A DNA stretch of 64,000 bases from positions 1 to 64,000 of the forward strand of contig CAKTVB010000005.1 in assembly GCA_934621295.1 (NCBI GenBank), given 5' to 3'. This DNA comes from an uncultured Collinsella sp. Lineage in GTDB: Bacteria; Actinomycetota; Coriobacteriia; Coriobacteriales; Coriobacteriaceae. The notes under the pieces are model-generated. The model did no database searches and was not told where the DNA came from. It saw only the letters and a list, made by a program, of their open reading frames with translations. The position numbers and the translations under genes were made by a program. Positions within the stretch are counted from its first letter, which is position 1, and each line of letters begins with the position of its first letter. Shown in pieces: positions 1 through 8,490 of this stretch.

Positions 1-211
1 ACCCCGGAGGAGTTCCGGAGCCGGCCCCTTGCGGCGTAGTTCTTATTTAAGCCGTCCAAGTTTTGGGACGCAGTTCATCATGTGGCGTGCAGGGGTTTTA
101 CTGTTCAACGCATGCCGATTAAAACTTTGCGCCTGTAGAGTTGGGACGGGGGCGGAACGGCATGCATGTGATAATCACGGCAAGACCCGATTATGATATG
201 GGGGTATTGCC

Positions 212-1774
212 ATGTTTTGCACCAACTGCGGAGCGCAGCTGAGCGAAGGTACCAAATTCTGCACGAGCTGTGGCGCTCCTGTCGCCGGTGCCGGTCCTGC
301 TCTTGAGCCGGAAGCGCAGCCGTCTGCTGATGTTGCGCCCGATTCCGCGCCGATGCCTGATCCGGTATCAATTCCCGAGCCCGTTTCGGATCCTGCGGAG
401 GCCTTCCAAACCGCATCGGAGCCGATGTCTGAGCCGGTCTCGGAGACTGAGCCCATGGCGATTCCGGAACCTATATCCTCCGGGTTTGATTCTGAGCCTG
501 AGCCTGTTGCGGCGACAGAACCCATGACGATTCCCGAGCCCGTGTCCGGACACGACTCCGAGCCCACGCCGGAGTCCGCGTCGGCCCCCATGCTGGAGCC
601 GTCATATGATTCTGCCGCTGGCTCTCAGCCTGCGGCCGAGACGGTGCCCGATTTCCAACCTCCTTCGGCACCCGACTTCTCGTCTCAGACCGCGACGTCC
701 TCGCCTAAGAAGAACACAAAGCTGCCCATTATCATCGCTGCCACCGTTGTCGTTGTTGCTCTCATCGTTGGCGGGTTCTTCCTGCTGGGAAAGGGTGGTT
801 CTAGCAAGCTTGCCGAAGAGGTCACCCCTCAGATTGAGGAGCTGCTGGAAGAGGAGTACGGTGACTCCTTTGAGGGCTTTGCTTCCAACGATTATGTCGA
901 AGAGGCCAAGTATCACGTCAAAGACGTCGAGGTGTCGGATATTGAGGAGGAAAACGGCCGCGTAACCGCGACCGCCGAGGCAACTATCCAGAATCGATTC
1001 TTCGTTTCCGAGGCAACGTTTACGGTCAGCGCCCATATCGATAGCGACAATGAGATTTCTTCCGTCCGCTTTGAGCTTGAAGACCAAACCACTACGCCGC
1101 GTTGCGGTGTTACGCGCGACGACGACAATGGTGGGGCTGCGCTCGATAGCGAACTTTCGTCCGATAAGAAAAGCTGCTCTGTTGAGACTACCGGTTGCTG
1201 GGTTACCGGTGGCACCAAGGTCGCGAAGAAATATATCTTTACGGGCAAGAAATGGGAGCTCGATAGCTCGAACACGACGGGTGAACAGAATCAGTGGGAT
1301 GTCGCGGGCACGTACTATAGCGGAGACGACTACATCGAGATCACCAATTGGGACAACAGCCGCCATACGGCGACGGTGAAGTTCTATATGGAGTGCAGCC
1401 TTAATCTCGATAACGGCTCGGAGGACTGCTCGGTTACCGCTACGCTCGATTCCGTTCAGATTATGGATGCCGGCGACGATTACTATTGGTTCCGATTCGA
1501 AGATTATGGCGCCAAGACCAGTACCGGCAGGCCTGCATTTGTCCACGTTGACGTCTATTTCAATCCGACCGAAGAGGGCGAGCTTGCGCTCTTCGCGGAC
1601 GCTAACGCTGTGAACGAGAACGTTTCTAATGAGGATGGCTACGCGGCTGCCAAGACCGCAATGGAAGTCGAGGTGTCGGAGGAGAGCGCTTACTATGGCG
1701 TCTACACCGATCTTTCCGACTTCGAGAAGAGCGAGGATGCGTTCCCCTACAATTACATGTACTATTATCGATAA
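212..1774 (+). CDS. Zinc-ribbon, single-pass membrane protein with extracytoplasmic domain
   Basis: The first 22 residues form a double-CxxC zinc ribbon (C3, C6, C17, C20). A long acidic Pro/Glu/Ser linker follows (about residues 25-165) in which a short unit of the type EPM-x-IPEP-x-S recurs. A single membrane segment lies near residues 172-193 (IIIAATVVVVALIVGGFFLL), then a C-terminal domain of about 320 residues, rich in Glu, Asp, Thr and Tyr, probably outside the membrane. The order ribbon-linker-helix-domain is common in actinobacterial and clostridial proteins of unknown function. A possible -10 (TATGAT, 192-197) is very close to the ATG, so the 5' leader may be short. I do not recognise the C-terminal domain. 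Function unknown. Confidence 0.85.
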   Translation: MFCTNCGAQLSEGTKFCTSCGAPVAGAGPALEPEAQPSADVAPDSAPMPDPVSIPEPVSDPAEAFQTASEPMSEPVSETEPMAIPEPISSGFDSEPEPVAATEPMTIPEPVSGHDSEPTPESASAPMLEPSYDSAAGSQPAAETVPDFQPPSAPDFSSQTATSSPKKNTKLPIIIAATVVVVALIVGGFFLLGKGGSSKLAEEVTPQIEELLEEEYGDSFEGFASNDYVEEAKYHVKDVEVSDIEEENGRVTATAEATIQNRFFVSEATFTVSAHIDSDNEISSVRFELEDQTTTPRCGVTRDDDNGGAALDSELSSDKKSCSVETTGCWVTGGTKVAKKYIFTGKKWELDSSNTTGEQNQWDVAGTYYSGDDYIEITNWDNSRHTATVKFYMECSLNLDNGSEDCSVTATLDSVQIMDAGDDYYWFRFEDYGAKTSTGRPAFVHVDVYFNPTEEGELALFADANAVNENVSNEDGYAAAKTAMEVEVSEESAYYGVYTDLSDFEKSEDAFPYNYMYYYR

Positions 1775-1798
1775 GATATTCTGAGTAAAACAGGTTAC

Positions 1799-2491
1799 CT
1801 ACCGCGGGGCGCTGCAGCAATTGAGCTCGGCGCCCCGCGTCATGTCTGCAGCCTCGATGGGGGATTGCTTGAGGATGCGCGAAGCTTCTCGATTGCTGGG
1901 GCAATAGGCATCGAGCAGGGCGTGGAACCGGGCGTTATGGCTGGGCTCCAGCAGGTGTACGAGCTCGTGGACAACGACCATTTCCAGGCAGAGGGGTGGG
2001 TATGCGGCGAGCTGCGTGTTGATGCGAATCGTCTTGCGCGCGGGCGTGCACGAGCCCCAGCGTGTCTTCATGGCCCGGATGCTCCATCGCTCGGCGTGTA
2101 CGCCCATGGCTACCTCGGCTTGTTCCACGATGCGCGGCAGCGCCTTTTCCAGTTCCAGGCGATAGAGTTGTTGGATTGCGGCCGTATTGGGATTGATTCC
2201 GGTTGCGTCTGCGAGTTTGCCCCAAAGGGGGATGAGGCCGCCGCGGTTTGGCCCGTCGGGCCGTGCCTGCATGCGAGTGGCTTGTTCGGCGCGCTCGACG
2301 TGCCGCACGATCCAGGACGCATGCCGATTGAGAAAATCTTCGATCTGCTTGTCGCTTGCTTCGTTTGGGGCGCTGCAAAAGACGCTTGCGTTGGTACGGA
2401 CATGCAGGTTGAAGTTCTTGACGCGCTTGCGTTCGACGAGGACGGGCACATCGCGCCCATCGCGATGAACGCAATGCTGGCTAGACTTCAT
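1799..2491 (-). CDS. YgjP/WLM-type zinc metalloprotease domain protein (DUF45)
   Basis: The C-terminal half carries the metalloprotease motif HELVHLLEPSHNARFH, in which HExxH binds zinc, plus RWGSCTPARKTIRIN, the usual companion motif of the DUF45/YgjP family. The N-terminal half has the usual basic strand (RKRVKNFNLHVR). The length of about 230 residues fits the family. I chose the ATG at 2491 because GAGAGGAG lies five bases upstream; an in-frame ATG 24 bases earlier has no such site. It diverges from ddl. Family members are predicted cytoplasmic or DNA-repair-associated proteases, but the substrate is unknown. Confidence 0.85.
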   Translation of the reverse strand: MKSSQHCVHRDGRDVPVLVERKRVKNFNLHVRTNASVFCSAPNEASDKQIEDFLNRHASWIVRHVERAEQATRMQARPDGPNRGGLIPLWGKLADATGINPNTAAIQQLYRLELEKALPRIVEQAEVAMGVHAERWSIRAMKTRWGSCTPARKTIRINTQLAAYPPLCLEMVVVHELVHLLEPSHNARFHALLDAYCPSNREASRILKQSPIEAADMTRGAELNCCSAPR

Positions 2492-2571
2492 GCCCTCTCC
2501 TCTCGGTCGGTTCATGAGCGTTTGTCATTCTAGCGTTTATGAGACGATGCGCCATCTTTGGCGACGATGCC

Positions 2572-2577
2572 TATAAT
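2572..2577 (+). promoter_or_regulatory. Probable -10 element of ddl
   Basis: A consensus TATAAT lies 56 bases before the ddl start in the divergent intergenic region. No convincing -35 is seen at 16-18 bases spacing. Similar TA-rich hexamers lie shortly upstream of several other genes here, for example 51051-51056 and 4921-4926. Confidence 0.5.
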
Positions 2578-2632
2578 AGGGCCTCGTGAACAAGCGCGCC
2601 CGCGGGTGCTGCTGCGAGAGAGGACAATCCCC

Positions 2633-3697
2633 ATGACCAACGTCGCCATCCTGTTCGGCGGTATCTCCACCGAGCACGATATCTCCCTTAAATCCGCCGA
2701 TAACGTTATCGCGGCGCTCGATTCTGAGCGCTTCTACCCGGTGCTGATCGGCATCGATCGCAACGGCTCCTGGTTTCACTATACGGGCGATGTTGCCGAT
2801 GTGGTGACGGGTGCCTGGGAGGAGCACGATTGTGCTCCCGTAGTGCTGATTCCCGGCAGCGCACCCGATGCTCGCGGCGGTTTCCTCGAGCTTGTTGACG
2901 GTGAGTTCCGTGAGCTTGAGGTTGACGTGGCCCTTCCTGTCCTCCATGGCCAGGGCGGTGAGGATGGCACCGTTCAGGGCACGCTCGAGGTTTGTGGCGT
3001 CCCTTACGTGGGCTGCGGCGTGCTTGCAAGCGCCGTGTGCATGGATAAGGATGCGAGCCATCGCCTTGCTGCGGCTGCCGGCGTGCGTTCGCCGAAGTGC
3101 GAGGTACTCTACCGCGGCGCTCCTGCTGAGGACGAGGCAGCGGTGGTGGAGAAGTGCGGTGGATATCCCGTGTTCGTGAAGCCTGCCCGCGGCGGCAGCT
3201 CGATTGGCGTTTCCAAAGCGAACGATGCGAACGAGTATCGCGCTGCGCTCGATGCCGCCTTCGAGCTCGACGAGAAGGTCGCCGTTGAGGAGAATATCAC
3301 CGGTGTCGAGGTCGGTTGTGCTGTCGTGGGCGATGCTGTCCATGGCATGCGTATGGGCGAGGTGGATGAGATCGTCGTCCATGGTGACGGTTTCTTCCGC
3401 ATCCATCTGGAAAAAGACCCGGGCGCAAACACCGAGCTTCGCTGTCCGTCCGAGCTCCCCGCGGATGTGCTCGAGCGCGTGCGTGAGGCAGGACTCACGG
3501 TGTACGAGGCCCTCAACTGCTCGGGCTTTGCGCGCGTGGACCTGTTTGTTACGCCCGAGGGCGAGGTCGTGTTCAACGAGGTCAATTCTACGCCCGGCAT
3601 GACGTATTACAGCCGTTTCCCGCAGATGATGCGTGTAGCGGGCCATGAGCTGGGCGATGTGCTGGCAGGTCTTATCGATACGAAGCTTGGACTGTAG
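2633..3697 (+). CDS. ddl: D-alanine--D-alanine ligase
   Basis: ATP-grasp enzyme that joins two D-alanines for the peptidoglycan stem peptide, in the cytoplasm. It shows the N-terminal signature ILFGGISTEHDISLKSA, the substrate and loop region VKPARGGSSIGVSKA, and the C-terminal metal and substrate motif FNEVNSTPGMTYYSRFP. At 354 residues it has the normal family length. The ATG at 2633 has AGAGAGGA upstream and begins directly with the beta strand TNVAILFGG; the frame stays open upstream to 2558, but that part is not conserved-looking. A strong terminator follows. The facing gene is a dipeptidase, so the two may share a cell-wall or peptide context, but they are separately transcribed. Confidence 0.96.
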   Translation: MTNVAILFGGISTEHDISLKSADNVIAALDSERFYPVLIGIDRNGSWFHYTGDVADVVTGAWEEHDCAPVVLIPGSAPDARGGFLELVDGEFRELEVDVALPVLHGQGGEDGTVQGTLEVCGVPYVGCGVLASAVCMDKDASHRLAAAAGVRSPKCEVLYRGAPAEDEAAVVEKCGGYPVFVKPARGGSSIGVSKANDANEYRAALDAAFELDEKVAVEENITGVEVGCAVVGDAVHGMRMGEVDEIVVHGDGFFRIHLEKDPGANTELRCPSELPADVLERVREAGLTVYEALNCSGFARVDLFVTPEGEVVFNEVNSTPGMTYYSRFPQMMRVAGHELGDVLAGLIDTKLGL

Positions 3698-3742
3698 GTA
3701 GCGCGCCTCGGTGCGAGGCGATTGTCCAATTGCTAAAGAGGG

Positions 3743-3785
3743 GCGGGCGCGGGATGCAATTCAATGCATCCCGCGCCCGCTTTGT
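3743..3785 (+). terminator. Strong intrinsic terminator after ddl, between convergent genes
   Basis: A perfect 16-bp stem (3743-3758 with 3765-3780), loop ATTCAA, then TTTGTT on the plus strand. On the minus strand a shorter T-rich stretch follows the stem, so it probably also serves the convergent dipeptidase gene. Confidence 0.85.
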
Positions 3786-3805
3786 TACTCGGATGGGGCC
3801 GCGAC

Positions 3806-4822
3806 CTAGAGGCGCTCGAAGAAGGACAGAGCGTTCTCAAAGCAAAGCTTGCGCGTGATCGTTTCGCCAAAATGCTCGATGAGCATCTGCTGGAATGCGG
3901 GGAACCTGGAAGCATCCGCCACGTACTCGGGTACATCGGCTCCGTCGAGGTCGCCGCCGAGCGCGATGGCATCCTCGCCGCCGAGCTCGAGCCAGTGCTC
4001 GATGTGGCGTGCGGTGGCGTCAAAGGTGACCAGCTCAGCCGACGTATCCTTGTTGGCGCCGTCGACCAAGAAGCCATTGCAGAAGTTGAGGCCCACGACG
4101 CCGCCGGCGTCGCGAATGACCTTGAACTGGTCGTCGGTGAGGTTGCGCACGTGTCCGCAGATGGCGCGCGAATTGGAGTGGCTTGCTACGAAGGGTCGCT
4201 TGGCGAGGGCAGCTACCTCGTCAAAGCATTCATCATTGAGATGCGAGACGTCGAGCACCATGCCGCAACGCTCCATCTCGGCAACTGCCTGGCGACCAAG
4301 ATCGGTGAGGCCTGCGTGAGTATCGTGTCCACTGGCAAGCGGACCTGCGGCGTTCCACGTAAGGGAGGCCATGAGCACGCCGGCGCGTTTGAGGGCCTCA
4401 ATGAGGTTGAGGTCGTGCGCGAACATGCGCGCGTTCTCGATCGTGTGGATGCAGGCGAATCGACCCTGATCGAGGGCGGGGCGAATGTCGCTTGCAGCAT
4501 GCACCTCGGTTGCTTCGGCATGGTTGAGGTTCGTCTGGGCGCTGATGTGCGCCATGATCTGCGCATGGAAACGCAGGGACTGCTCGGGGGAGAAGCAATC
4601 GGGGACGAACGTGGCAAAGCACTGTGCCCAGGGGGTGCTTCCGGCCATGTCGATCGAGATGGCGCAGTCATTGTCCTTGAGGGAGAAGTAGCGCTCGGGG
4701 CATTCGGCGTCGTCTGGGGTGAAGAATTCGTCTCCCGAGACGGTCTTGAGTTTGCGATCGATGGTTTGCCAGCCCAAGCGATCGGCGGTATCGCAATGTA
4801 GGTCGAGTACGGGAATAGACAT
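3806..4822 (-). CDS. Membrane dipeptidase (peptidase family M19)
   Basis: Zinc dipeptidase of the renal dipeptidase family. Metal-binding and family motifs are present: N-terminal DLHCDT, HTIEN in the middle, DVSHLND, ASHSNSRAICGHVRNLTD, and GGDLDG near the end. It cleaves dipeptides, often those containing D- or dehydro-amino acids. The name is historical; no signal peptide or membrane segment is visible, so it is probably cytoplasmic. The ATG at 4822 has AGGAGG four bases upstream; an earlier in-frame ATG at 4858 has none. At 338 residues it is within the usual bacterial range. It is convergent with ddl across the shared terminator. Confidence 0.93.
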   Translation of the reverse strand: MSIPVLDLHCDTADRLGWQTIDRKLKTVSGDEFFTPDDAECPERYFSLKDNDCAISIDMAGSTPWAQCFATFVPDCFSPEQSLRFHAQIMAHISAQTNLNHAEATEVHAASDIRPALDQGRFACIHTIENARMFAHDLNLIEALKRAGVLMASLTWNAAGPLASGHDTHAGLTDLGRQAVAEMERCGMVLDVSHLNDECFDEVAALAKRPFVASHSNSRAICGHVRNLTDDQFKVIRDAGGVVGLNFCNGFLVDGANKDTSAELVTFDATARHIEHWLELGGEDAIALGGDLDGADVPEYVADASRFPAFQQMLIEHFGETITRKLCFENALSFFERL

Positions 4823-4985
4823 GAAGCCTCCTGTTGGTGCGGTTTTAGTCTCGTCCATTCTACACGTCTACGCGTAGGCTACGCTCGTCCGATAGGTCGG
4901 ATTGCAGCGTACGGTTTGGGGTATAGTTGACCCTACGTGTCCGCTCCGGCGGGCAAAATCGAGTTTTCACTGAAATGAGGACGAT

Positions 4986-5414
4986 ATGTCAAACGAAGGC
5001 AAGAAGGTGCGCGCCCACTACCGCGGCACGCTGGATGATGGCACCCAGTTCGATAGCTCCTATGATCGTGGCGAGCCTTTGGAGTTCACCTGCTGTGCCC
5101 ACCAGATGATTCCCGGCTTTGATGCTGCCGTGAAGGACATGGAGGTGGGCGAGAAGAAGACCGTCCATATCCCGTGCGCCGAGGCTTATGGTGAGCGTCG
5201 CGAGGACTTGGTCATGTTTTTCCCCGCCGCACAGGTTCCCAATATCGATCAGATTCACGTGGGCGATAAACTCGCGCTTTCCGGTGCTGGCGGCCAGCCC
5301 GTTCCCGTTACGGTTGTCGAGGTGACCCCCGAGGGCGTCAAGATCGATGCCAATCACGAGATGGCCGGCAAGGACCTCAACTTTGAGATTGAGCTCGTAG
5401 AAGTCCTGGGCTAA
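4986..5414 (+). CDS. FKBP-type peptidyl-prolyl cis-trans isomerase, SlyD-like
   Basis: The N-terminal FKBP strands (VRAHYRGTLDDGTQFDSS, then GEPLEF and MIPGFDAAVKDMEVGEKKTV) are followed by an insert-in-flap type middle domain (GERREDLVMFFPAAQVPNI...GDKLAL), as in SlyD. The protein ends NHEMAGKDLNFEIELVEV, which is characteristic of SlyD-like isomerases. It lacks the histidine-rich metal-binding tail of Escherichia coli SlyD. Likely role: folding of proline-limited proteins in the cytoplasm. GAGGA lies six bases before the ATG and TATAGT at 4921-4926 may be its -10. It is a single gene followed by its own terminator. Confidence 0.92.
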   Translation: MSNEGKKVRAHYRGTLDDGTQFDSSYDRGEPLEFTCCAHQMIPGFDAAVKDMEVGEKKTVHIPCAEAYGERREDLVMFFPAAQVPNIDQIHVGDKLALSGAGGQPVPVTVVEVTPEGVKIDANHEMAGKDLNFEIELVEVLG

Positions 5415-5440
5415 TTCAACCCGGATAAAACGAGCAGGAA

Positions 5441-5473
5441 CGGCGACGTTACACCAACGTCGCCGCTCTTTTT
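5441..5473 (+). terminator. Intrinsic terminator after the FKBP gene
   Basis: A perfect 10-bp stem CGGCGACGTT/AACGTCGCCG (5441-5450 with 5456-5465), loop ACACC, followed by CTCTTTTTTG. Confidence 0.9.
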
Positions 5474-5534
5474 TGATTCCTAGCCCCTGAACCTCGTCAA
5501 GGCAAGCTGCGAACGCATGGAGCATGTCCCCGCA

Positions 5535-5614
5535 GCCGAGAGCCGGCATCCCCCTCCCGGGCGATTCCGCAGCGTAGCGAGGATCAGCGAGGGAAGGAAA
5601 TACCGGCTCTCGGC
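5535..5614. repeat. Long inverted repeat between convergent genes
   Basis: Arms of 15 bases, 5535-5549 and 5600-5614, are complementary with one G-U pair around a 50-base loop. It lies at the 3' end of the minus-strand P-type ATPase gene and downstream of the FKBP terminator. There is no clear U-run on either strand, so it is not a textbook terminator. It may be a 3' processing or stability structure. Confidence 0.6.
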
Positions 5615-5623
5615 GTTGGGCCT

Positions 5624-7576
5624 TTAAGCCCCCTTGACGTTCATGGCGCGCATTGCGTTCAGAATCGCTATGATTGCCACGCCCACGTCGCCAAAAACTG
5701 CGAGCCACATGTTAGCAATGCCCAGGGCCGCAAGTGCGAGGATCAACAGCTTCACTGCGAGGGCAAACACGATGTTTTGCCAGACGATGCCCATGGTTTT
5801 GCGCGCGATGCGCATGGCGCGTGCGATGTTGGAAGGCTTGTCGTCCATCAGCACGATGTCGGCTGCCTCGATGGCCGCATCGGAACCCATGGCGCCCATG
5901 GCGATACCGACGTCGGCGCGCGTGAGGACCGGGGCGTCGTTGATGCCGTCGCCTACAAAGGCGAGCTTGTGTTTGGCATCTTCGTTCGTCAAGAGCTTCT
6001 CGACACGCTCTACCTTATCGGCGGGGAGGAGCTGCGCGTGGTACTCGTCCAATCCGAGCTGACGGGATACGGCAGCTGCTACTTCCTCGCGATCGCCCGT
6101 AAGCATCACGCAACGGCGCACGCCCGCGGCGTGTAGGCCGCAAATGGTTTGCTCGGCATCGTCTTTCACAGTGTCAGCGATCACGATATGGCCAGCGTAG
6201 GTGCTGTCGACCAACACGTGAAGGATCGTTCCCGTAACTTCGCAACCGGGTGCCGTGAAGCCCGCGGCGGCAAGCATCTCGGCATTGCCGACGATGACCT
6301 CTTTGCCATCAATGGTGGCAAAGATGCCGTGGCCCGCCTCGTTGCCGGAGTTCGTGATGCGCTTGAGGTCGAGCTCACCCGTGTAGGCGGCGCGGACAGA
6401 CTGCGCGATGGGGTGGTCGGAGAAGGATTCCGCAAGGGCTGCCATTTCGAGCAGGGAGCGCTCGGTGTAGCCGTTTTCGGGATGGATCGCTACGACCGAG
6501 AACGTGCCGCGCGTGAGGGTTCCCGTCTTATCGAACACCACAGTGTCGACTTCGGCAAGGGCCTCCAGGTAGTTTGAGCCCTTAACCAGCACGCCGATCT
6601 TGGAGGCGCCGCCGATGCCGCCGAAGAAGCTCAGGGGCACGCTGATTACCAGTGCGCAGGGGCAGGAAACGACCAGGAACGTGAGGCCGCGCAGGATCCA
6701 GTCGGACCAGGCCCCTGTGATAAGTCCGCCGCCCAGCGCGAGCAGTGCTGCAGCGCCGGTGATGGCGGGCGTGTAAACGCGGGCGAAGCGCGTGATGAAG
6801 TTTTCGGTCTTGGCTTTCTTTTCGCTGGCGTTCTCCACAAGCTCGAGGATGCGCGAGACGGTGGACTCGCCAAAGGGCTTGGTGGTTTTTACCTTGATAA
6901 GACCAGTCATGTTGATACAGCCCGAGATGACCTCGGTGCCCGCTTCCGCATGGCGGGGGACAGACTCGCCGGTGAGGGCGGCCGTGTCGAGTTGGGTTGC
7001 GCCCTCGACGATGACGCCGTCGATGGGCACGCGCTCGCCGGGCTTGATTACGATGACGGTTCCGCGGGCCACCTCGTCAGGATCTACTTGTTTAAGGTTG
7101 CCTTCGGTATCTTCGATGTTCGCATAATCGGGCGCGATGTCCATCATGGCGCTAATAGACTTGCGGCTCTTACCTACGGCATAGGCCTGGAAGAGCTCCC
7201 CTACCTGGTAAAAGAGCATAACGGCTGCGCCTTCCGCCATGTGCGGGTCGGTGTCGGGAAAGAGCACCATAGCAAAGGCTCCGAGCGTGGCTACGGCCAT
7301 GAGGAAGCTCTCGTCAAAGGCTTTGCCGCGTCGAATGTTGTTCCAGGCTTTTTTGAGAACGTCGTGGCCGGCGATGATAAATGGCACGAGGAAGAGAATG
7401 AAGCTTGCATAAACGCCTCCGGGGTTTCCGAAAGAGCGTTCGAGGACGCCTAGCTCATCCAGTGCATATACCGCGACAAAGATTGCAAGCGCCACAAGGA
7501 TGCGATTGCGTTTTTGTTTGAGCGACTCCTTCTTGCGGCGCTTCTTCTTTTTCTTTTTGGGGTCGGCGATTGCCAT
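5624..7576 (-). CDS. P1B-type heavy-metal ATPase, zinc/cadmium/lead class
   Basis: Efflux pump in the cytoplasmic membrane. It shows the TGES actuator motif, the membrane SCPCAL ion site, the DKTGTLTRG phosphorylation loop, GDGINDAP, a lysine in the penultimate membrane helix (FALAVKLLIL) and an aspartate in the last (FGDVGVAII). The last two are typical of Zn/Cd/Pb pumps (ZntA class) rather than copper pumps. At 650 residues it is short because it has no N-terminal metal-binding domain; instead it starts with a poly-lysine/arginine stretch. The neighbouring 72-residue HMA protein probably supplies that function in trans. GGGAGGAA precedes the ATG, and an ArsR-type operator copy lies 28 bases upstream, so it may have its own regulated promoter as well as read-through from the regulator gene. 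Confidence 0.94.
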   Translation of the reverse strand: MAIADPKKKKKKRRKKESLKQKRNRILVALAIFVAVYALDELGVLERSFGNPGGVYASFILFLVPFIIAGHDVLKKAWNNIRRGKAFDESFLMAVATLGAFAMVLFPDTDPHMAEGAAVMLFYQVGELFQAYAVGKSRKSISAMMDIAPDYANIEDTEGNLKQVDPDEVARGTVIVIKPGERVPIDGVIVEGATQLDTAALTGESVPRHAEAGTEVISGCINMTGLIKVKTTKPFGESTVSRILELVENASEKKAKTENFITRFARVYTPAITGAAALLALGGGLITGAWSDWILRGLTFLVVSCPCALVISVPLSFFGGIGGASKIGVLVKGSNYLEALAEVDTVVFDKTGTLTRGTFSVVAIHPENGYTERSLLEMAALAESFSDHPIAQSVRAAYTGELDLKRITNSGNEAGHGIFATIDGKEVIVGNAEMLAAAGFTAPGCEVTGTILHVLVDSTYAGHIVIADTVKDDAEQTICGLHAAGVRRCVMLTGDREEVAAAVSRQLGLDEYHAQLLPADKVERVEKLLTNEDAKHKLAFVGDGINDAPVLTRADVGIAMGAMGSDAAIEAADIVLMDDKPSNIARAMRIARKTMGIVWQNIVFALAVKLLILALAALGIANMWLAVFGDVGVAIIAILNAMRAMNVKGA

Positions 7577-7603
7577 GATTCAAATTCCTCCCATTTGAAT
7601 GTG

Positions 7604-7617
7604 TGAACACTCGCTCA
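7604..7617 (-). promoter_or_regulatory. ArsR-type operator copy before the Zn/Cd ATPase
   Basis: TGAACACTCGCTCA matches the two sites before the regulator gene (8334-8347 and 8369-8382) in the pattern TGAA-N6-GCTCA. It lies 28 bases upstream of the ATPase start, inside the gap after the HMA gene. This suggests a second regulated promoter within the cluster. Confidence 0.65.
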
Positions 7618-7669
7618 TATAACTTTGCGAATGAAGGCCGCAGCAACTGCGGCCTTGCTGATGCGTGGG

Positions 7670-7888
7670 CTAGAGAATGATTTCGCAGTCCGGCTCGGCA
7701 TCGGCGGTGAATGCAACCACGCGGTCGAGCACCTCATCGAACTCGGCATCTTCGGCTTCGAGCGTGAGCTTTTGCATCATGAAGTTCACGGACACGGATT
7801 TAACGCCCTCGAGCTGCGCGAGCTCGTCTTGGAGCTCGCGAGCGCAGTTGGCGCAGTCGATTTCGTCGAGCTTGAAAGACTTTTTCAT
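7670..7888 (-). CDS. Free-standing heavy-metal-associated (HMA) domain protein
   Basis: A 72-residue protein consisting of a single ferredoxin-like HMA domain with the metal site IDCANCA near residues 9-15. The C-terminus is acidic and has an extra cysteine (EPDCEIIL). It lies between the ArsR regulator and the ATPase that lacks such a domain, so it probably delivers or buffers metal for that pump. A strong AGGAAAGGAA precedes the ATG. It is the zinc-side counterpart of the copper chaperone at 16383-16604. Confidence 0.9.
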   Translation of the reverse strand: MKKSFKLDEIDCANCARELQDELAQLEGVKSVSVNFMMQKLTLEAEDAEFDEVLDRVVAFTADAEPDCEIIL

Positions 7889-7950
7889 GATGGGTTCCTT
7901 TCCTGTGCTGGCGGCATAGGTACGGGCCGCGCTGTTACCTTGCTGGATTG

Positions 7951-8316
7951 CTATTCGCAGATGTGGCTCATACCTTGATTGAGCATGGTGTAGACATGAT
8001 CATCCGCGAGCGAGTAGAGAATGTTTCGACCGTCGCGGCGAAATTTGACCAGGTGAGAGCTCTTGAGCGTGCGCAATTGATGGGAGACGGCCGATTGGGA
8101 CGTTTGCGTAGCGTCAGCAATATCGGCTACGCATAGTTCGCGACCCATGAGGGTGTAGAGGATCTTGATGCGCGTGGTGTCGCTAAAGACCTTGAAGAGG
8201 TCTGCGAGGTCGTAGAGCAACTCCTCCTCGGGGAGGTCTTCGGGGGAGCAAGCTGCTGCGAGGGGAGCGTCATATCCGTTGGGGCTGCTTATAGGCTCCG
8301 GGGACTGTTCGTTCAT
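7951..8316 (-). CDS. ArsR/SmtB-family metal-sensing repressor
   Basis: Winged-helix dimeric repressor that releases DNA when metal binds. Core: FKVFSDTTRIKILYTLMGRELCVADIADATQTSQSAVSHQLRTLKSS. The C-terminal helix carries D105-x-H107-x10-H118-x2-E121, the alpha-5 zinc site pattern of SmtB/CzrA proteins. The ELCVAD motif has only one cysteine, so the alpha-3N cadmium/lead site of CadC looks incomplete. I infer a zinc or cobalt sensor. GAAAGGAT precedes the ATG, and two operator copies lie immediately upstream, consistent with autoregulation of the cluster. It is the first gene of the minus-strand set. Confidence 0.93.
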   Translation of the reverse strand: MNEQSPEPISSPNGYDAPLAAACSPEDLPEEELLYDLADLFKVFSDTTRIKILYTLMGRELCVADIADATQTSQSAVSHQLRTLKSSHLVKFRRDGRNILYSLADDHVYTMLNQGMSHICE

Positions 8317-8330
8317 GGCAACATCCTTTC

Positions 8331-8385
8331 ATATGAACATGCGCTCATATTTTCTAGTACTGATTATATGAATGTATGCTCATGT
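8331..8385 (-). promoter_or_regulatory. Double operator of the ArsR-type regulator
   Basis: Two palindromic sites, at 8331-8350 (ATATGA...TCATAT) and 8366-8385 (ATATGA...TCATGT), share the core TGAA-N6-GCTCA with the site at 7604-7617. The centres are 35 bases apart. They sit directly upstream of the regulator start, the expected place for autorepression. Confidence 0.75.
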
Positions 8386-8490
8386 GTCAATGGAATTCCG
8401 CTGAGCACCTCTTTGTTTGGTTGAAAGCGACGGTGGAAGGGGTGAGATTGTTGCCGTTGAGATATCGCAACCGTGGTGGATGGTCGGACA

